DNA from: PALSA-1003 sp963791945
Lineage (GTDB): Bacteria; Pseudomonadota; Gammaproteobacteria; Burkholderiales; Casimicrobiaceae
DNA length: 64,000 bases
Assembly: GCA_963791945.1 (NCBI GenBank)
Contig: CAWBUD010000002.1
Coordinates: 248,001 to 312,000, forward strand
Direction of reading: 5' to 3'
The translations under genes and the position numbers were made by a program. The notes below the pieces were generated by a model. It saw only the letters and a program-made list of their open reading frames with translations. It did not search any database and had not been told where the DNA came from. This document shows positions 1 through 8,749 of the stretch, one piece after another (position 1 is the stretch's first letter; every line of letters begins with the position of its first letter).

Positions 1-300
1 GGGCACGAAATTCGGCAGCGGGCCGGTCGACGTCAGAGTCAGGTCGAGCGTGCCGAGCTGAACGCCCTCGACCGATTCGCGCTCGGCGCCCAGCGCACCG
101 GAGTAGAACGTCTGAACCTGGTAGCGGCCGGCGGTGCGGCGTTCGACTTCGCGCGCGAAGGTGTCGATTGCGACACCATAGTGCGAGTTCTGCGCGAGCG
201 CGATGTTGATCCGGAGGTTGGTCTGAGCGCCGGCGGAGCAGGCGAAGCCAAGCGCGAGGGCGAGCCCGGCGAGCAGCGTGAGCCGACGAGCATGGGTCAT
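1..300 (-). CDS. TRAP transporter solute-binding protein, DctP family (N-terminal 100 residues, cut by window edge)
   Basis: The reading frame starts with ATG at 300 and runs off the left edge, so only about 100 residues are visible. Residues 1-25 form a classic Sec signal peptide (basic start MTHARR, a hydrophobic stretch, cleavage near SAGA-QT). The mature part begins with the beta-strand RINIALAQNSHYG, followed by FAREVERRTAGRYQVQTFY and the GALGAERESVEGVQLGTLD segment, the usual N-terminal lobe of DctP periplasmic receptors for carboxylates. It is divergent from the glycolate/lactate oxidase operon at 444, with 143 bp between. This suggests, without proving, that it collects a 2-hydroxyacid. 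The DctQ/DctM membrane subunits are not in the window. Confidence 0.85.
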   Translation of the reverse strand, partial: MTHARRLTLLAGLALALGFACSAGAQTNLRINIALAQNSHYGVAIDTFAREVERRTAGRYQVQTFYSGALGAERESVEGVQLGTLDLTLTSTGPLPNFVP

Positions 301-443
301 GGTCGTTTCTCCTCGAGACGGCGCGCCTCGGATCGAGCGCGGGGCGCAGAATTCTACCGCGGCCCGCCGGCGTCGACGCGTGTCCGTCCCGGGGCTTTGT
401 GGAATAATGAACGGGGCGCTTCTCGAAGCGCTCACGGGCGCCC

Positions 444-1898
444 ATGCTCAACCCTGCCCTCCTCACGGCCCTCGGCAATATCCTCCCCGCCGCCGCGATC
501 CTCACCGCGGCGGAAGACACGCGCCCGTACGAATGCGATGGCTTGACGCTTTTCCGGGAGCAGCCGGGAGCGGTCCTTCTGCCGGAGACAGAAGCTCAGG
601 TCGTCGCCATCGTGAAGCTCTGTCACGCCGCGCGTCTGCCCGTGATCGCGCGCGGCGCCGGGACGGGCCTCTCCGGGGGCGCGCGGCCCGATCGCAACGG
701 CGTGATCCTTTCTCTTGCCAAGTTCCAGCGCATTCTCGCGATCGATCCGCGGGCACGAACGGCGACTGTTCAGCCTGGCGTGCGCAATCTCGCGATCTCG
801 CAGGCGACCGCTCCCTACGGGCTGCATTACGCGCCGGATCCGTCGTCGCAGCTCGCCTGTACGATCGGCGGCAACGTCGCCGAGAATGCCGGCGGTGTGC
901 ACTGCCTCAAGTACGGACTGACCGTCCATAACCTCCGTCGCGTACGCGCAGTACTCATGAGCGGCGAGGTGATCGAGCTCGGCGGCGGGGCGCTCGATTC
1001 GCCCGGATACGACCTCCTCGCGCTGATGTGCGGCTCCGAAGGGCTCCTCGGCGTAATCACCGAGGTGACCGTGAAGCTGACACCGACGGCGCAGGAGGCG
1101 AAGTGCGTGCTGGCCGCGTTCGACGACGTGAGCAAGGCGAGCTCGGCCGTCGCGGCGATCATCGCCGCGGGTATCGTTCCTTCGGGTCTGGAGATGATGG
1201 ACCGGTTGACCATCGCCGCCGTCGAGCCCTTCGTTCACGCGGGTTATCCTGGCGACGCGGAAGCGATCCTGCTCTGCGAATCCGACGGCGTCCCGGACGA
1301 GGTCGCCGGGGAGGTGGAGATCGTACGCGGTCTGATGGAGAAAAGCGGAGCGACCTTGGTGGACGTATCGACGAGCAACGAACAGCGGGAGCGATTCTGG
1401 TCGGGCCGCAAGGCGGCGTTCGGAGCTGCCGGGCGTATCTCGCCGGCCTACTACTGCATGGACGGCACGATCCCGCGGCGGGAGCTGGCGCCGGTGTTGA
1501 AGCGTATCGGCGAGCTTTCGGCCGAGTTCGGTCTGCCGTGCATGAACGTGTTCCATGCGGGCGACGGCAATCTGCATCCGCTGATCCTCTACGACCCGAA
1601 CCGGGCCGGCGACGCCGAGAAGACGCAGGCGTTTGGCGCGAGAGTCCTCGAGCTCTGCATCGAAGTCGGCGGCACGATCACCGGCGAGCACGGTGTGGGC
1701 GTCGAGAAGCTGGGGGAAATGTGCATTCAGTTCGCCAAGCCGGAGCTCGAGTGCTTCCACGGCGTCAAGCGCGCCTTCGACCCGGACGGATTGCTCAATC
1801 CCGGCAAAGCCGTGCCCACGCTGCATCGCTGCGCAGAGATGGGCCGCATGCACGTGCACCGCGGCGCGCTGCCGCATCCGGAGCTGCCGCGCTTCTAG
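444..1898 (+). CDS. glcD: Glycolate oxidase subunit GlcD (FAD-linked 2-hydroxyacid dehydrogenase)
   Basis: The 484-residue protein belongs to the VAO-type FAD family and is about the size of E. coli GlcD. The FAD_binding_4 domain has the pyrophosphate-binding segment GAGTGLSGG at residues 71-79. The C-terminal FAD-oxidase domain carries HAGDGNLHPLILYD near residue 371 and ITGEHGVGVEKLG near 413. It should oxidise glycolate (or D-lactate) to the 2-oxoacid, passing electrons through GlcE/GlcF to quinone at the inner membrane. glcE and glcF follow in the same operon, but two other genes sit between, which is unusual. No strong Shine-Dalgarno precedes ATG 444. The start fits the usual N-terminal length. 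Confidence 0.9.
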   Translation: MLNPALLTALGNILPAAAILTAAEDTRPYECDGLTLFREQPGAVLLPETEAQVVAIVKLCHAARLPVIARGAGTGLSGGARPDRNGVILSLAKFQRILAIDPRARTATVQPGVRNLAISQATAPYGLHYAPDPSSQLACTIGGNVAENAGGVHCLKYGLTVHNLRRVRAVLMSGEVIELGGGALDSPGYDLLALMCGSEGLLGVITEVTVKLTPTAQEAKCVLAAFDDVSKASSAVAAIIAAGIVPSGLEMMDRLTIAAVEPFVHAGYPGDAEAILLCESDGVPDEVAGEVEIVRGLMEKSGATLVDVSTSNEQRERFWSGRKAAFGAAGRISPAYYCMDGTIPRRELAPVLKRIGELSAEFGLPCMNVFHAGDGNLHPLILYDPNRAGDAEKTQAFGARVLELCIEVGGTITGEHGVGVEKLGEMCIQFAKPELECFHGVKRAFDPDGLLNPGKAVPTLHRCAEMGRMHVHRGALPHPELPRF

Positions 1899-1915
1899 GC
1901 GGGAGGAGGAGCCTC

Positions 1916-3322
1916 ATGGATACGTACGCTCTCGCCCGACCCGACCCCGTCGCCGTGGCCACGCTGGTGGAGAAGCTCCGCGGCGATTACGGCGAGCGCG
2001 CGGTCACGTCGCACGCCGTTCGGGAGCATCACGGCCACGGGGAGGGGGTGGTCGACGCGGCGCTCCCGGACGTGGTCGTGTTTCCGGAGTCGAACGAGGA
2101 AGTCGCGGCGATCGTGCGCCTGTGTCATCTCGCGCGAGTGCCGGTGATTCCCTTCGGCGTCGGAACTTCGATCGAGGGCCACGTCGCGGCGCTCTATGGC
2201 GGCGTGTGCGTCGATCTCTCCCGCATGAACCGCATGCTCGAGATCAACGCCGAGGATCTCGACTGCCGGGTTCAGGCGGGCATGACGCGCGAGCAGGTGA
2301 ACGCCGAGCTCAAGGGAACGGGACTGTTCTTTCCGATCGACCCGGGCGCCGACGCGACCATCGGCGGCATGGCGTCCACGCGCGCGTCGGGAACGAATGC
2401 AGTGCGCTACGGCACGATGCGCGACAACGTGCTCGGCCTTACGGTGGTCGCATCGGATGGCCGCGTCATCCGGACCGGCGGCCGCGCCCGCAAGTCGAGC
2501 GCGGGCTACGACCTCACGCGGCTGTTCGTCGGCGCCGAGGGCACGCTGGGCGTGATCACGGAGATCCAGCTTCGGCTCTATGGGGTACCGGAGGCGATCG
2601 TCGCCGCCGTCTGTCAGTTCCCGGATCTCGCGAGCGCGGTGAACACCGTGATCACGGCGATGCAGACCGGAATTCCGGTGGCGCGCATCGAGCTTCTCGA
2701 CGACGTGCAGATGGACGCCTGCATCCGCTATTCCAAGCTCGAAGGCTTCGAGGTGAAGCCGACGCTCTTCTTCGAGTTTCACGGCTCGCCCTCCGGCGTG
2801 CGCGAGCAAAGCACCGCGATGCAGGCGATCAGCGACGAGTTCGGGGGCAGCGCCTATCAGTGGGCTTCCCAGGCCGAAGAGCGCAGCCGGCTGTGGAAGG
2901 CCCGGCACGCCGCCTATTACGCCGCCCTGGCGATGAAGCCGGGGACCGTCGGGTTCGCGACCGACGCCTGCGTTCCCATCTCGCGCCTCGCCGATTGCAT
3001 CCTGGAGACCCGGGCCGACATCGAGCAGAGCGGCTTGACCGCGCCGATCGTAGGCCACGTCGGGGACGGCAACTTCCACCTGATCGTCCTCTACGATCGC
3101 GACGACGCCGCTCAGCGCGAGCGCGCCGACGCGCTGGCCCACCGGGTCAGTCTCCGTGCGATCCGCATGGGCGGCACGTGCACCGGCGAGCACGGCATCG
3201 GCTGGCACAAGCTGGACTTGCTCGCCCAGGAGCACGGCGAGGCGGTCGATCTCATGCGCGCGGTCAAGCGCGCGCTCGATCCGCTCAACATCATGAATCC
3301 CGGCAAGACCGTGCCGCTCTGA
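1916..3322 (+). CDS. FAD-binding oxidase, D-lactate dehydrogenase (cytochrome)-like
   Basis: The 468-residue protein is a second VAO-family flavoenzyme, homologous to but clearly distinct from GlcD upstream. The FAD domain has VIPFGVGTSIEGHVAAL around residue 80 and DPGADATIGGMASTRASGT, typical of the LDHD/Dld group. The C-terminal domain has VGHVGDGNFHLIVLYDRDD near residue 380 and CTGEHGIGWHKLD near 421. The ATG at 1916 follows a good ribosome site (GGGAGGAGG). It likely oxidises D-lactate or a related D-2-hydroxyacid. The physiological acceptor cannot be read from sequence. It lies 17 bp after glcD and 6 bp before a GST-like gene, so it is co-transcribed with the glc genes and may share the GlcEF electron path. 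Confidence 0.85.
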   Translation: MDTYALARPDPVAVATLVEKLRGDYGERAVTSHAVREHHGHGEGVVDAALPDVVVFPESNEEVAAIVRLCHLARVPVIPFGVGTSIEGHVAALYGGVCVDLSRMNRMLEINAEDLDCRVQAGMTREQVNAELKGTGLFFPIDPGADATIGGMASTRASGTNAVRYGTMRDNVLGLTVVASDGRVIRTGGRARKSSAGYDLTRLFVGAEGTLGVITEIQLRLYGVPEAIVAAVCQFPDLASAVNTVITAMQTGIPVARIELLDDVQMDACIRYSKLEGFEVKPTLFFEFHGSPSGVREQSTAMQAISDEFGGSAYQWASQAEERSRLWKARHAAYYAALAMKPGTVGFATDACVPISRLADCILETRADIEQSGLTAPIVGHVGDGNFHLIVLYDRDDAAQRERADALAHRVSLRAIRMGGTCTGEHGIGWHKLDLLAQEHGEAVDLMRAVKRALDPLNIMNPGKTVPL

Positions 3323-3328
3323 CCCGTC

Positions 3329-3991
3329 GTGTACACGCTCTATATCGGCAACAAGAACTATTCGACCTGGTCGCTGCGCGCCTGGGTGCTGATGCGCGGG
3401 CTCGGCATCGCATTTGCCGAGAAACGCATCCTGCTCTATCGGCCCGAGAGCCCGTCACGCTTGCGCGACGTTTCGCCCAGCGGCAAGGTGCCGTGCCTGC
3501 ACGACGGGGACGTGGTGGTGTGGGATACGCTGGCGATCGCCGAGTACCTGGCCGAGCGGCATCGCGGGGTCTGGCCCGACGATGCAGGCGCGCGGGCCTG
3601 GTCGCGCTCGGCGGCCGCGGAGATGCATTCCGGGTTTGCGTCGCTGCGTGAGGAGATGGGCATGAATGTCCGACTGCGCACGCAGAAGGCACCGTCTCCG
3701 GCGGTCGCCGCCGACATCGCGCGGATCCTCGCGCTGTGGGTCGAGGGACGCGAGCGGTTCGGCCGCCGCGGCGAGTTCCTCTGCGGCGCGTTCGGCGCGG
3801 TCGACGCATTCTGGTGTCCGGTCGCGTTCCGCTTCCAGAGCTACGGCGTGCCTCTCGCGGGCATCGCCGCGGCGTACGCGAGCGCGCTCATCGAGCTGCC
3901 GGCGATGCGTGAGTGGGCGTCCGACGCCGAGCGCGAGACCGAGCGCATTCCGGGGTTCGATCTGCCGGAGACCCAGGCGCAGCAGCAGTGA
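3329..3991 (+). CDS. Glutathione S-transferase family protein
   Basis: The 220-residue protein starts at GTG 3329. It has an N-terminal thioredoxin-like fold (YTLYIGNKNYSTWSLRAWV) with the conserved cis-proline and following strand in SPSGKVPCLHDGDVVVWDT, then an all-helical C-terminal domain. The opening resembles bacterial GSTs annotated as YfcF-like or as glutathione-binding proteins of unknown substrate. The 3' end overlaps the GTG start of glcE by 4 bases, so it is translated within the glc operon. Its role there is unknown. Detoxification of a reactive 2-oxoaldehyde or 2-oxoacid by-product is one possibility, but this is inference. Confidence 0.8.
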   Translation: MYTLYIGNKNYSTWSLRAWVLMRGLGIAFAEKRILLYRPESPSRLRDVSPSGKVPCLHDGDVVVWDTLAIAEYLAERHRGVWPDDAGARAWSRSAAAEMHSGFASLREEMGMNVRLRTQKAPSPAVAADIARILALWVEGRERFGRRGEFLCGAFGAVDAFWCPVAFRFQSYGVPLAGIAAAYASALIELPAMREWASDAERETERIPGFDLPETQAQQQ

Positions 3992-5076
3992 GCGCGACGC
4001 GAGACGCAGCAAGCGAAGTGCTCGATGCGTGGAGCGAGGCGGTCCGGCGCGCCGCCGCTCGAGGTGCTCCGCTGCGCCTGGTCGGCGGCGGCACCAAGGA
4101 TTTCTACGGGCAGGAGCTCGTCGGGGAACCGTTCCCGACCGGCGCCTATGCGGGCGTCGTCGATCACGACCCGACCGAGCTCGTGATCACCGCGCGCTGC
4201 GGCACCCCGCTCGACGAAGTCGAACGGACTCTCGCTGGCGCAGGGCAGATGCTCGGTTTCGAGCCGCCGCGTTTCGGTGCCGGGACGACGATCGGCGGAT
4301 GCATCGCCTCCGGCCTTTCGGGCCCACGCCGTCCCTACGCCGGTGCCGTGCGCGACCTGGTTCTGGGCGTGCGCCTGCTCGACGGGCGCGGCGAGGACCT
4401 CGCCTTCGGCGGCCGGGTGATGAAGAATGTCGCCGGCTTCGATGTGACGCGGCTCATCGCAGGCTCGCTCGGAACGCTGGGCGTCGTGCTCGAGGTCTCC
4501 TTGCGCTGTCTGCCGCTGCCCAAAGTCGAAGCCACCCGCGTACTCGAGCTCGACCCCGATGAGGCGATACGGCGCATGAACGAGTGGGGAGGGCGCCCGC
4601 TGCCGATCAGCGCCATGTGGTACAGCGACGGGAGGCTCTGCGCGCGTCTATCGGGCGCCGACAGCGCGGTCGCCCCGGCGGCGCGCGAAATCGGCGGGAC
4701 CGAGCTTGTCGACGCCGCGGCCTTCTGGTCGTCGGTGCGCGATCAGACTCACGAATTCTTCGGAGGTGCCGGCCGGGGGCACCTGTGGCGGCTCTCGGTG
4801 CAATCGACCGCGCCTCATGCCGAGCTCGGGGGTGAGCAGGCGATCGAATGGGGCGGCGCGCTGCGCTGGGTCATACCGAACGACGGCGCCGGCGCCGAAC
4901 GCATGCGCGCGTGGGCGCGCCAGCACGGCGGCCACGCGGCGCTCTTCCGCGGCGAGAAATCCGCCGGCGCGTTCCAACCGGTCGACGCACCGCTGCTCGC
5001 CATCCATCGTGCGCTCAAGGCGACCTTCGATCCGGCCGGGATCTTCAACCGGCGGCGCATGTTCGCGGATTTCTGA
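3988..5076 (+). CDS. glcE: Glycolate oxidase subunit GlcE (FAD-binding)
   Basis: The 362-residue protein begins at GTG 3988, overlapping the preceding stop. A longer upstream frame exists but lies inside the GST gene and is not protein-like. The FAD-binding region contains LRLVGGGTKDFYG near residue 30, FGAGTTIGGCIASGLSGP near 95, and VMKNVAGFDVTRLIAGSLGTLG, all characteristic of GlcE, which resembles a shortened GlcD. The C-terminus KATFDPAGIFNRRRMF is also typical. It forms the glycolate dehydrogenase complex with GlcD and GlcF at the cytoplasmic face of the inner membrane. glcF starts only 2 bp after its stop codon. Confidence 0.9.
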   Translation: MSATRDAASEVLDAWSEAVRRAAARGAPLRLVGGGTKDFYGQELVGEPFPTGAYAGVVDHDPTELVITARCGTPLDEVERTLAGAGQMLGFEPPRFGAGTTIGGCIASGLSGPRRPYAGAVRDLVLGVRLLDGRGEDLAFGGRVMKNVAGFDVTRLIAGSLGTLGVVLEVSLRCLPLPKVEATRVLELDPDEAIRRMNEWGGRPLPISAMWYSDGRLCARLSGADSAVAPAAREIGGTELVDAAAFWSSVRDQTHEFFGGAGRGHLWRLSVQSTAPHAELGGEQAIEWGGALRWVIPNDGAGAERMRAWARQHGGHAALFRGEKSAGAFQPVDAPLLAIHRALKATFDPAGIFNRRRMFADF

Positions 5077-5078
5077 AC

Positions 5079-6311
5079 GTGGAGACACATCTCGCCGACT
5101 TCATCAAGGACACGCCGGAGGGACGCGAAGCGGAATCGATTCTGCGCGCCTGCGTGCACTGCGGTTTCTGCACGGCGACCTGCCCGACGTACCTGTTGCT
5201 CGGCGACGAGCTGGACGGACCGCGCGGCCGCATCTATCTGATGAAACAGATGATGGAGGGCGAGCCGGTCAGCGGAAGAACGCAGCTTCATCTCGACCGC
5301 TGCCTCACGTGCCGCTCGTGCGAGACGACCTGTCCGTCCGGCGTGCGCTACGGAAGGCTGGTCGAAATCGGGCGGGAGCTCTCCGAGAGCCGCGCTTCGC
5401 GACCGGCGGGCGAGCGGGCGCGCCGCTGGCTGCTGCGCAGGGGCCTGCTCGCGCGGCCGCTGTTCGGATTCGCGGCGGCGACCGGCCGGCTCGCGCGGCC
5501 GCTGCTGCCGCGCTCGCTCGCCGCGAAGCTTCCCGACGCGGGGCGCCGCACCTGGCCACGCCCGCGCCACGCCCGCCGGATGCTCGCGCTCTACGGCTGT
5601 GTCCAGCCCGCGCTCGCTCCCTCGATCGACGCTTCGATGGCACGCGTTCTCGACCGCATCGGCATCTCGCTCCTGCGCGCCCCGGGTTCCGGCTGCTGCG
5701 GTGCCCTGAGCCAGCACCTTTCAGCAGCAGCAGAAGCGCGCCGATTCATGCGCGCGAATATCGATGCATGGTGGCCCGAGATCGAGCGTGGAGCGGAAGC
5801 GATCGTCGTTACGGCCACCGGCTGCGGCGTGCAGGTCAAGGAGTACGGTGACCTGCTGCGCGACGACCCCACCTACGCCGAGCGTGCGCGGCACGTCTCC
5901 GCGCTCTCACGCGATACCATCGAGGTCGTCGCCGCGGAGTGGAAACGGATCGCGCCGCTGGTAGCGAGGGACCGCGGCGCCGAGCGCGTCGCCTTCCATG
6001 CTCCGTGCACGCTGCAACACGGGCTCAAACTCGGCGGTCGCGTGGAGGAAATCCTGCGAGCGCTCGGCCTGGAGCTCGTTCCCGTCGCCGACGCGCATCT
6101 TTGTTGCGGCTCGGCGGGGACGTATTCGATCCTGCAGCCGGAGCTCTCGCAGAAGCTGCGCGCCAACAAGCTCTCGGCGCTCGAGGCCGGCCAGCCCGAC
6201 GTGATCGCCACGGCGAACATCGGCTGCCTCATGCACCTGTCCGCCGCGACCGCGCGGCCGGTACGGCATTGGATCGAGCTGCTCGATGCGCGTCTGCGCG
6301 GCGATGCCTGA
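5079..6311 (+). CDS. glcF: Glycolate oxidase iron-sulfur subunit GlcF
   Basis: The 410-residue protein starts at GTG 5079, close to the 407 residues of E. coli GlcF. It has two 4Fe-4S ferredoxin motifs, CVHCGFCTATCP (about residues 25-36) and CLTCRSCETTCP (about 75-86). Two CCG-domain signatures follow, GSGCCGALSQ near 204 and HLCCGSAGTYS near 340, as in HdrB/GlpC-type subunits. It carries electrons from the flavin subunits to the quinone pool. It follows glcE without a gap, and its TGA at 6309 lies 8 bp before the thioesterase start. Confidence 0.93.
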   Translation: METHLADFIKDTPEGREAESILRACVHCGFCTATCPTYLLLGDELDGPRGRIYLMKQMMEGEPVSGRTQLHLDRCLTCRSCETTCPSGVRYGRLVEIGRELSESRASRPAGERARRWLLRRGLLARPLFGFAAATGRLARPLLPRSLAAKLPDAGRRTWPRPRHARRMLALYGCVQPALAPSIDASMARVLDRIGISLLRAPGSGCCGALSQHLSAAAEARRFMRANIDAWWPEIERGAEAIVVTATGCGVQVKEYGDLLRDDPTYAERARHVSALSRDTIEVVAAEWKRIAPLVARDRGAERVAFHAPCTLQHGLKLGGRVEEILRALGLELVPVADAHLCCGSAGTYSILQPELSQKLRANKLSALEAGQPDVIATANIGCLMHLSAATARPVRHWIELLDARLRGDA

Positions 6312-6319
6312 CGGTGCGG

Positions 6320-6742
6320 ATGAGCCGCCGCGACAGCTACAAGAGCTTCCTCGCCATCCCCACGCGATGGATGGACAACGACGTCTACGGACACGTCAAC
6401 AACGTGACCTACTATTCCTATTTCGACACCGTCGTCAACGAGCATCTCGTGCGGGCCGCCGGACTCGACATTCGCGCCGCGCCCGCCATCGGGATCGTGG
6501 TCGAGACCGCTTGTCGTTTTCACAAGTCGCTGTCCTTCCCCGACGTCGTCGACGCGGGTCTGCGCGTCGCCAAGCTCGGAAACTCGTCGGTCACCTACGA
6601 GATCGGGCTGTTCCGCCAGGGCGACGAAGAGCCTGCGGCGACCGGGCATTTCGTGCACGTGTGGGTCGATCGTGCCAGCCGCCGTCCCATACCAGTCCCC
6701 TCCGCGGTGCGAGCCGCGCTCTCGCCGCTGTTGTCGAGATGA
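6320..6742 (+). CDS. Acyl-CoA thioesterase, hotdog fold (4HBT/YbgC type)
   Basis: The 140-residue protein is a single hotdog domain. Near the N-terminus it shows the catalytic-loop signature RWMDNDVYGHVNNVTYY, in which the Asp of D-x-D-x-x-G-H-V-N-N is the usual catalytic residue. The segment ETACRFHKSLSFPDVVDAGL forms the following strands. It should hydrolyse a short- or medium-chain acyl-CoA or hydroxybenzoyl-CoA-like thioester in the cytoplasm, but the substrate cannot be inferred. It is the last gene of the glc operon, 8 bp after glcF. An in-frame GTG at 6314 is an alternative start. Confidence 0.85.
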   Translation: MSRRDSYKSFLAIPTRWMDNDVYGHVNNVTYYSYFDTVVNEHLVRAAGLDIRAAPAIGIVVETACRFHKSLSFPDVVDAGLRVAKLGNSSVTYEIGLFRQGDEEPAATGHFVHVWVDRASRRPIPVPSAVRAALSPLLSR

Positions 6743-6827
6743 GCGCGAGGCCAGCGCGGCGCAAGGCGTACAATCGCCACGCTTGGCCACCGACGCTTCC
6801 CGGGCCTCCGAACTCCGACCCAGCTCC

Positions 6828-8738
6828 ATGCCCAAACGTTCTTCCTGCTCCGCGTTTCGCGTCATGCTGACCGCTGGCGCGATCGTCTTCGGCTTGCCGT
6901 CGCAGCCGAGCGCGGCCGACGCCGCTCCGATCCCGGTGCGGGATTTCTTCCGCCATCCGGAGCGCGGGTTCTTCCGCATTTCACCCGACGGCAAGACCCT
7001 CGCGTTCATGCAGCCGTACGAGCGGCGCATGAACATCTACATTCAGCCGCTCGCGGGCGGCGAGCCTCGGCGCATCACGAACGAAACTGCGCGGGATATC
7101 TCCGATCACTTCTGGAAAGGACCGACGCGCCTCGTGTACCTCAAGGATTTTGCCGGAGACGAGAATTTCCACCTCGTGGCCGTCGGCGTCGACGGCTCCG
7201 CCGTCAGGGACCTTACGCCCTTCGAAGGCGTGCGCGCCCAGATCATCGACGAGCTGCGCGATTTTCCGGACTCGCTCCTGGTCGGGCTCAACAAGCGCAA
7301 CAAGGAGGTGTTCGACGCCTATCGGCTCGATCTCAAGACCGGGGAGCTCGAGCTCGTCGCCGAAAATCCCGGCAACATCACGAGCTGGCTCACCGATCAC
7401 GCGGGCAACATCCGCGGCGCTCAGACGTCCGACGGCGTCAACACCAGTTACCTCTATCGCGACGGCGTGAGCGGCCCGTTCAAGACTGTCCTCACGACCA
7501 ACTTCCGCGATTCCTTCAGCCCGCTTTTCTTTACGTTCGACGACAAGCTGCTCTATGCCGCGTCGAACATCGGCCGCGACAAGCAGGCGATCGTGCTGGT
7601 CGATCCGGCGACCGCGAAGGAGCAGAAAGTGCTCTTCGAGCATCCGGAAGTGGACGTCGATTCGCTGAGCTATTCGCACAAGCGCAAGGTGCTGACCGAG
7701 GTCGACTTCGTGACCTGGAAGCCCGAGCGCAAGATCCTCGATGCGGAAACCGGAAAGATCTACGCCTCGCTGGCAAGGCAGCTTCCGGGCTACGAATTCG
7801 CGCTGCAGAGCATGACCGACGATGAAGAGCGGATCATCGTCGCCGCGTTCAACGATCGCACACCCGGAACGCGCTACCTGTACGACGTTCGGACCGACAA
7901 ACTTACCAAGCTGGGCGACATCGCGCCGTGGCTGCCGGCGGACAGAATGGCGGCGATGAAGCCGATCGAATACAAGTCTCGCGACGGCCTCACGATCCAT
8001 GGCTACCTCACGCTGCCGCAGGGCAGGGAAGCGAAGAAGCTGCCCGTGATCGTGAACCCCCACGGCGGGCCGTGGGCCCGCGATGTCTGGGGCTGGAATC
8101 CCGAAGTCCAGATGCTCACGAACCGCGGTTACGCCGTGCTGCAGATGAATTTCCGCGGCTCGACCGGTTACGGGCGCGCCTTCTGGGAGGCATCTTTCAA
8201 GGAATGGGGACGCAAGATGCAGGACGACGTCACCGACGGCGTCCAGTACCTGATCCGGGAGGGAATCGCCGATCCGAAGCGAATCTGCATCTACGGCGGC
8301 AGCTACGGCGGCTACGCGACGCTCGCCGGCGTCGCCTTTACGCCGGATCTCTACGCCTGCGCGGTCGATTACGTCGGCGTGTCGAACCTGTTCACGTTCA
8401 TGAACACCATTCCGCCGTACTGGAAGCCTTACCTCGACATGATGCACGAGATGGTCGGGGATCCGGAGAACGACAAGAGCCTGCTCGCCTCCGCGTCGCC
8501 GGCGCTCAACGCGGATCGCATCAAGGCGCCGCTCTTCATCGCCCAGGGCGCGCACGATCCGCGCGTGAACATCGACGAATCGAATCAGATGGTGAAAGCG
8601 TTGAGGGCGCGAGGCATCGATGTCCCGTATCTGGTCAAGGACAACGAGGGCCACGGCTTTCACAACGAGGAGAACCAGTTCGAGTTCTACGAAGCCATGG
8701 CCAAGTTCCTTGCCAAGTATCTTGGGGGCAGTGCTTGA
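6828..8738 (+). CDS. Secreted S9 family peptidase (prolyl oligopeptidase / acylaminoacyl-peptidase type)
   Basis: The 636-residue protein has an N-terminal signal peptide (about residues 1-30, MPKRSSCSAFRVMLTAGAIV ending ADAA). A beta-propeller-like region follows with repeats such as RISPDGKTLAF. The C-terminal alpha/beta-hydrolase domain has the catalytic Ser in YGGSYGGYATLAG near residue 491, Asp in GAHDPRVNIDE near 574, and His in NEGHGFHNEE near 607. It likely cleaves short peptides in the periplasm. The start ATG 6828 was chosen because it opens the signal peptide; the frame is open further upstream. It precedes ispD by 11 bp. A TACAAT-like -10 lies at 6769, without a convincing -35. 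Confidence 0.9.
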   Translation: MPKRSSCSAFRVMLTAGAIVFGLPSQPSAADAAPIPVRDFFRHPERGFFRISPDGKTLAFMQPYERRMNIYIQPLAGGEPRRITNETARDISDHFWKGPTRLVYLKDFAGDENFHLVAVGVDGSAVRDLTPFEGVRAQIIDELRDFPDSLLVGLNKRNKEVFDAYRLDLKTGELELVAENPGNITSWLTDHAGNIRGAQTSDGVNTSYLYRDGVSGPFKTVLTTNFRDSFSPLFFTFDDKLLYAASNIGRDKQAIVLVDPATAKEQKVLFEHPEVDVDSLSYSHKRKVLTEVDFVTWKPERKILDAETGKIYASLARQLPGYEFALQSMTDDEERIIVAAFNDRTPGTRYLYDVRTDKLTKLGDIAPWLPADRMAAMKPIEYKSRDGLTIHGYLTLPQGREAKKLPVIVNPHGGPWARDVWGWNPEVQMLTNRGYAVLQMNFRGSTGYGRAFWEASFKEWGRKMQDDVTDGVQYLIREGIADPKRICIYGGSYGGYATLAGVAFTPDLYACAVDYVGVSNLFTFMNTIPPYWKPYLDMMHEMVGDPENDKSLLASASPALNADRIKAPLFIAQGAHDPRVNIDESNQMVKALRARGIDVPYLVKDNEGHGFHNEENQFEFYEAMAKFLAKYLGGSA

Positions 8739-8749
8739 CGCCTGGTGCC

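Noticed and set aside
432..1877. A 481-codon minus-strand frame opposite glcD
   Set aside because: GlcD has full family motifs on the plus strand, while the antisense frame has none.
444..3322. GlcD and the next FAD oxidase as a recent tandem duplication
   Set aside because: The two share only family-level motifs and differ in nearly all flanking residues, so they are old paralogues of different subgroups.
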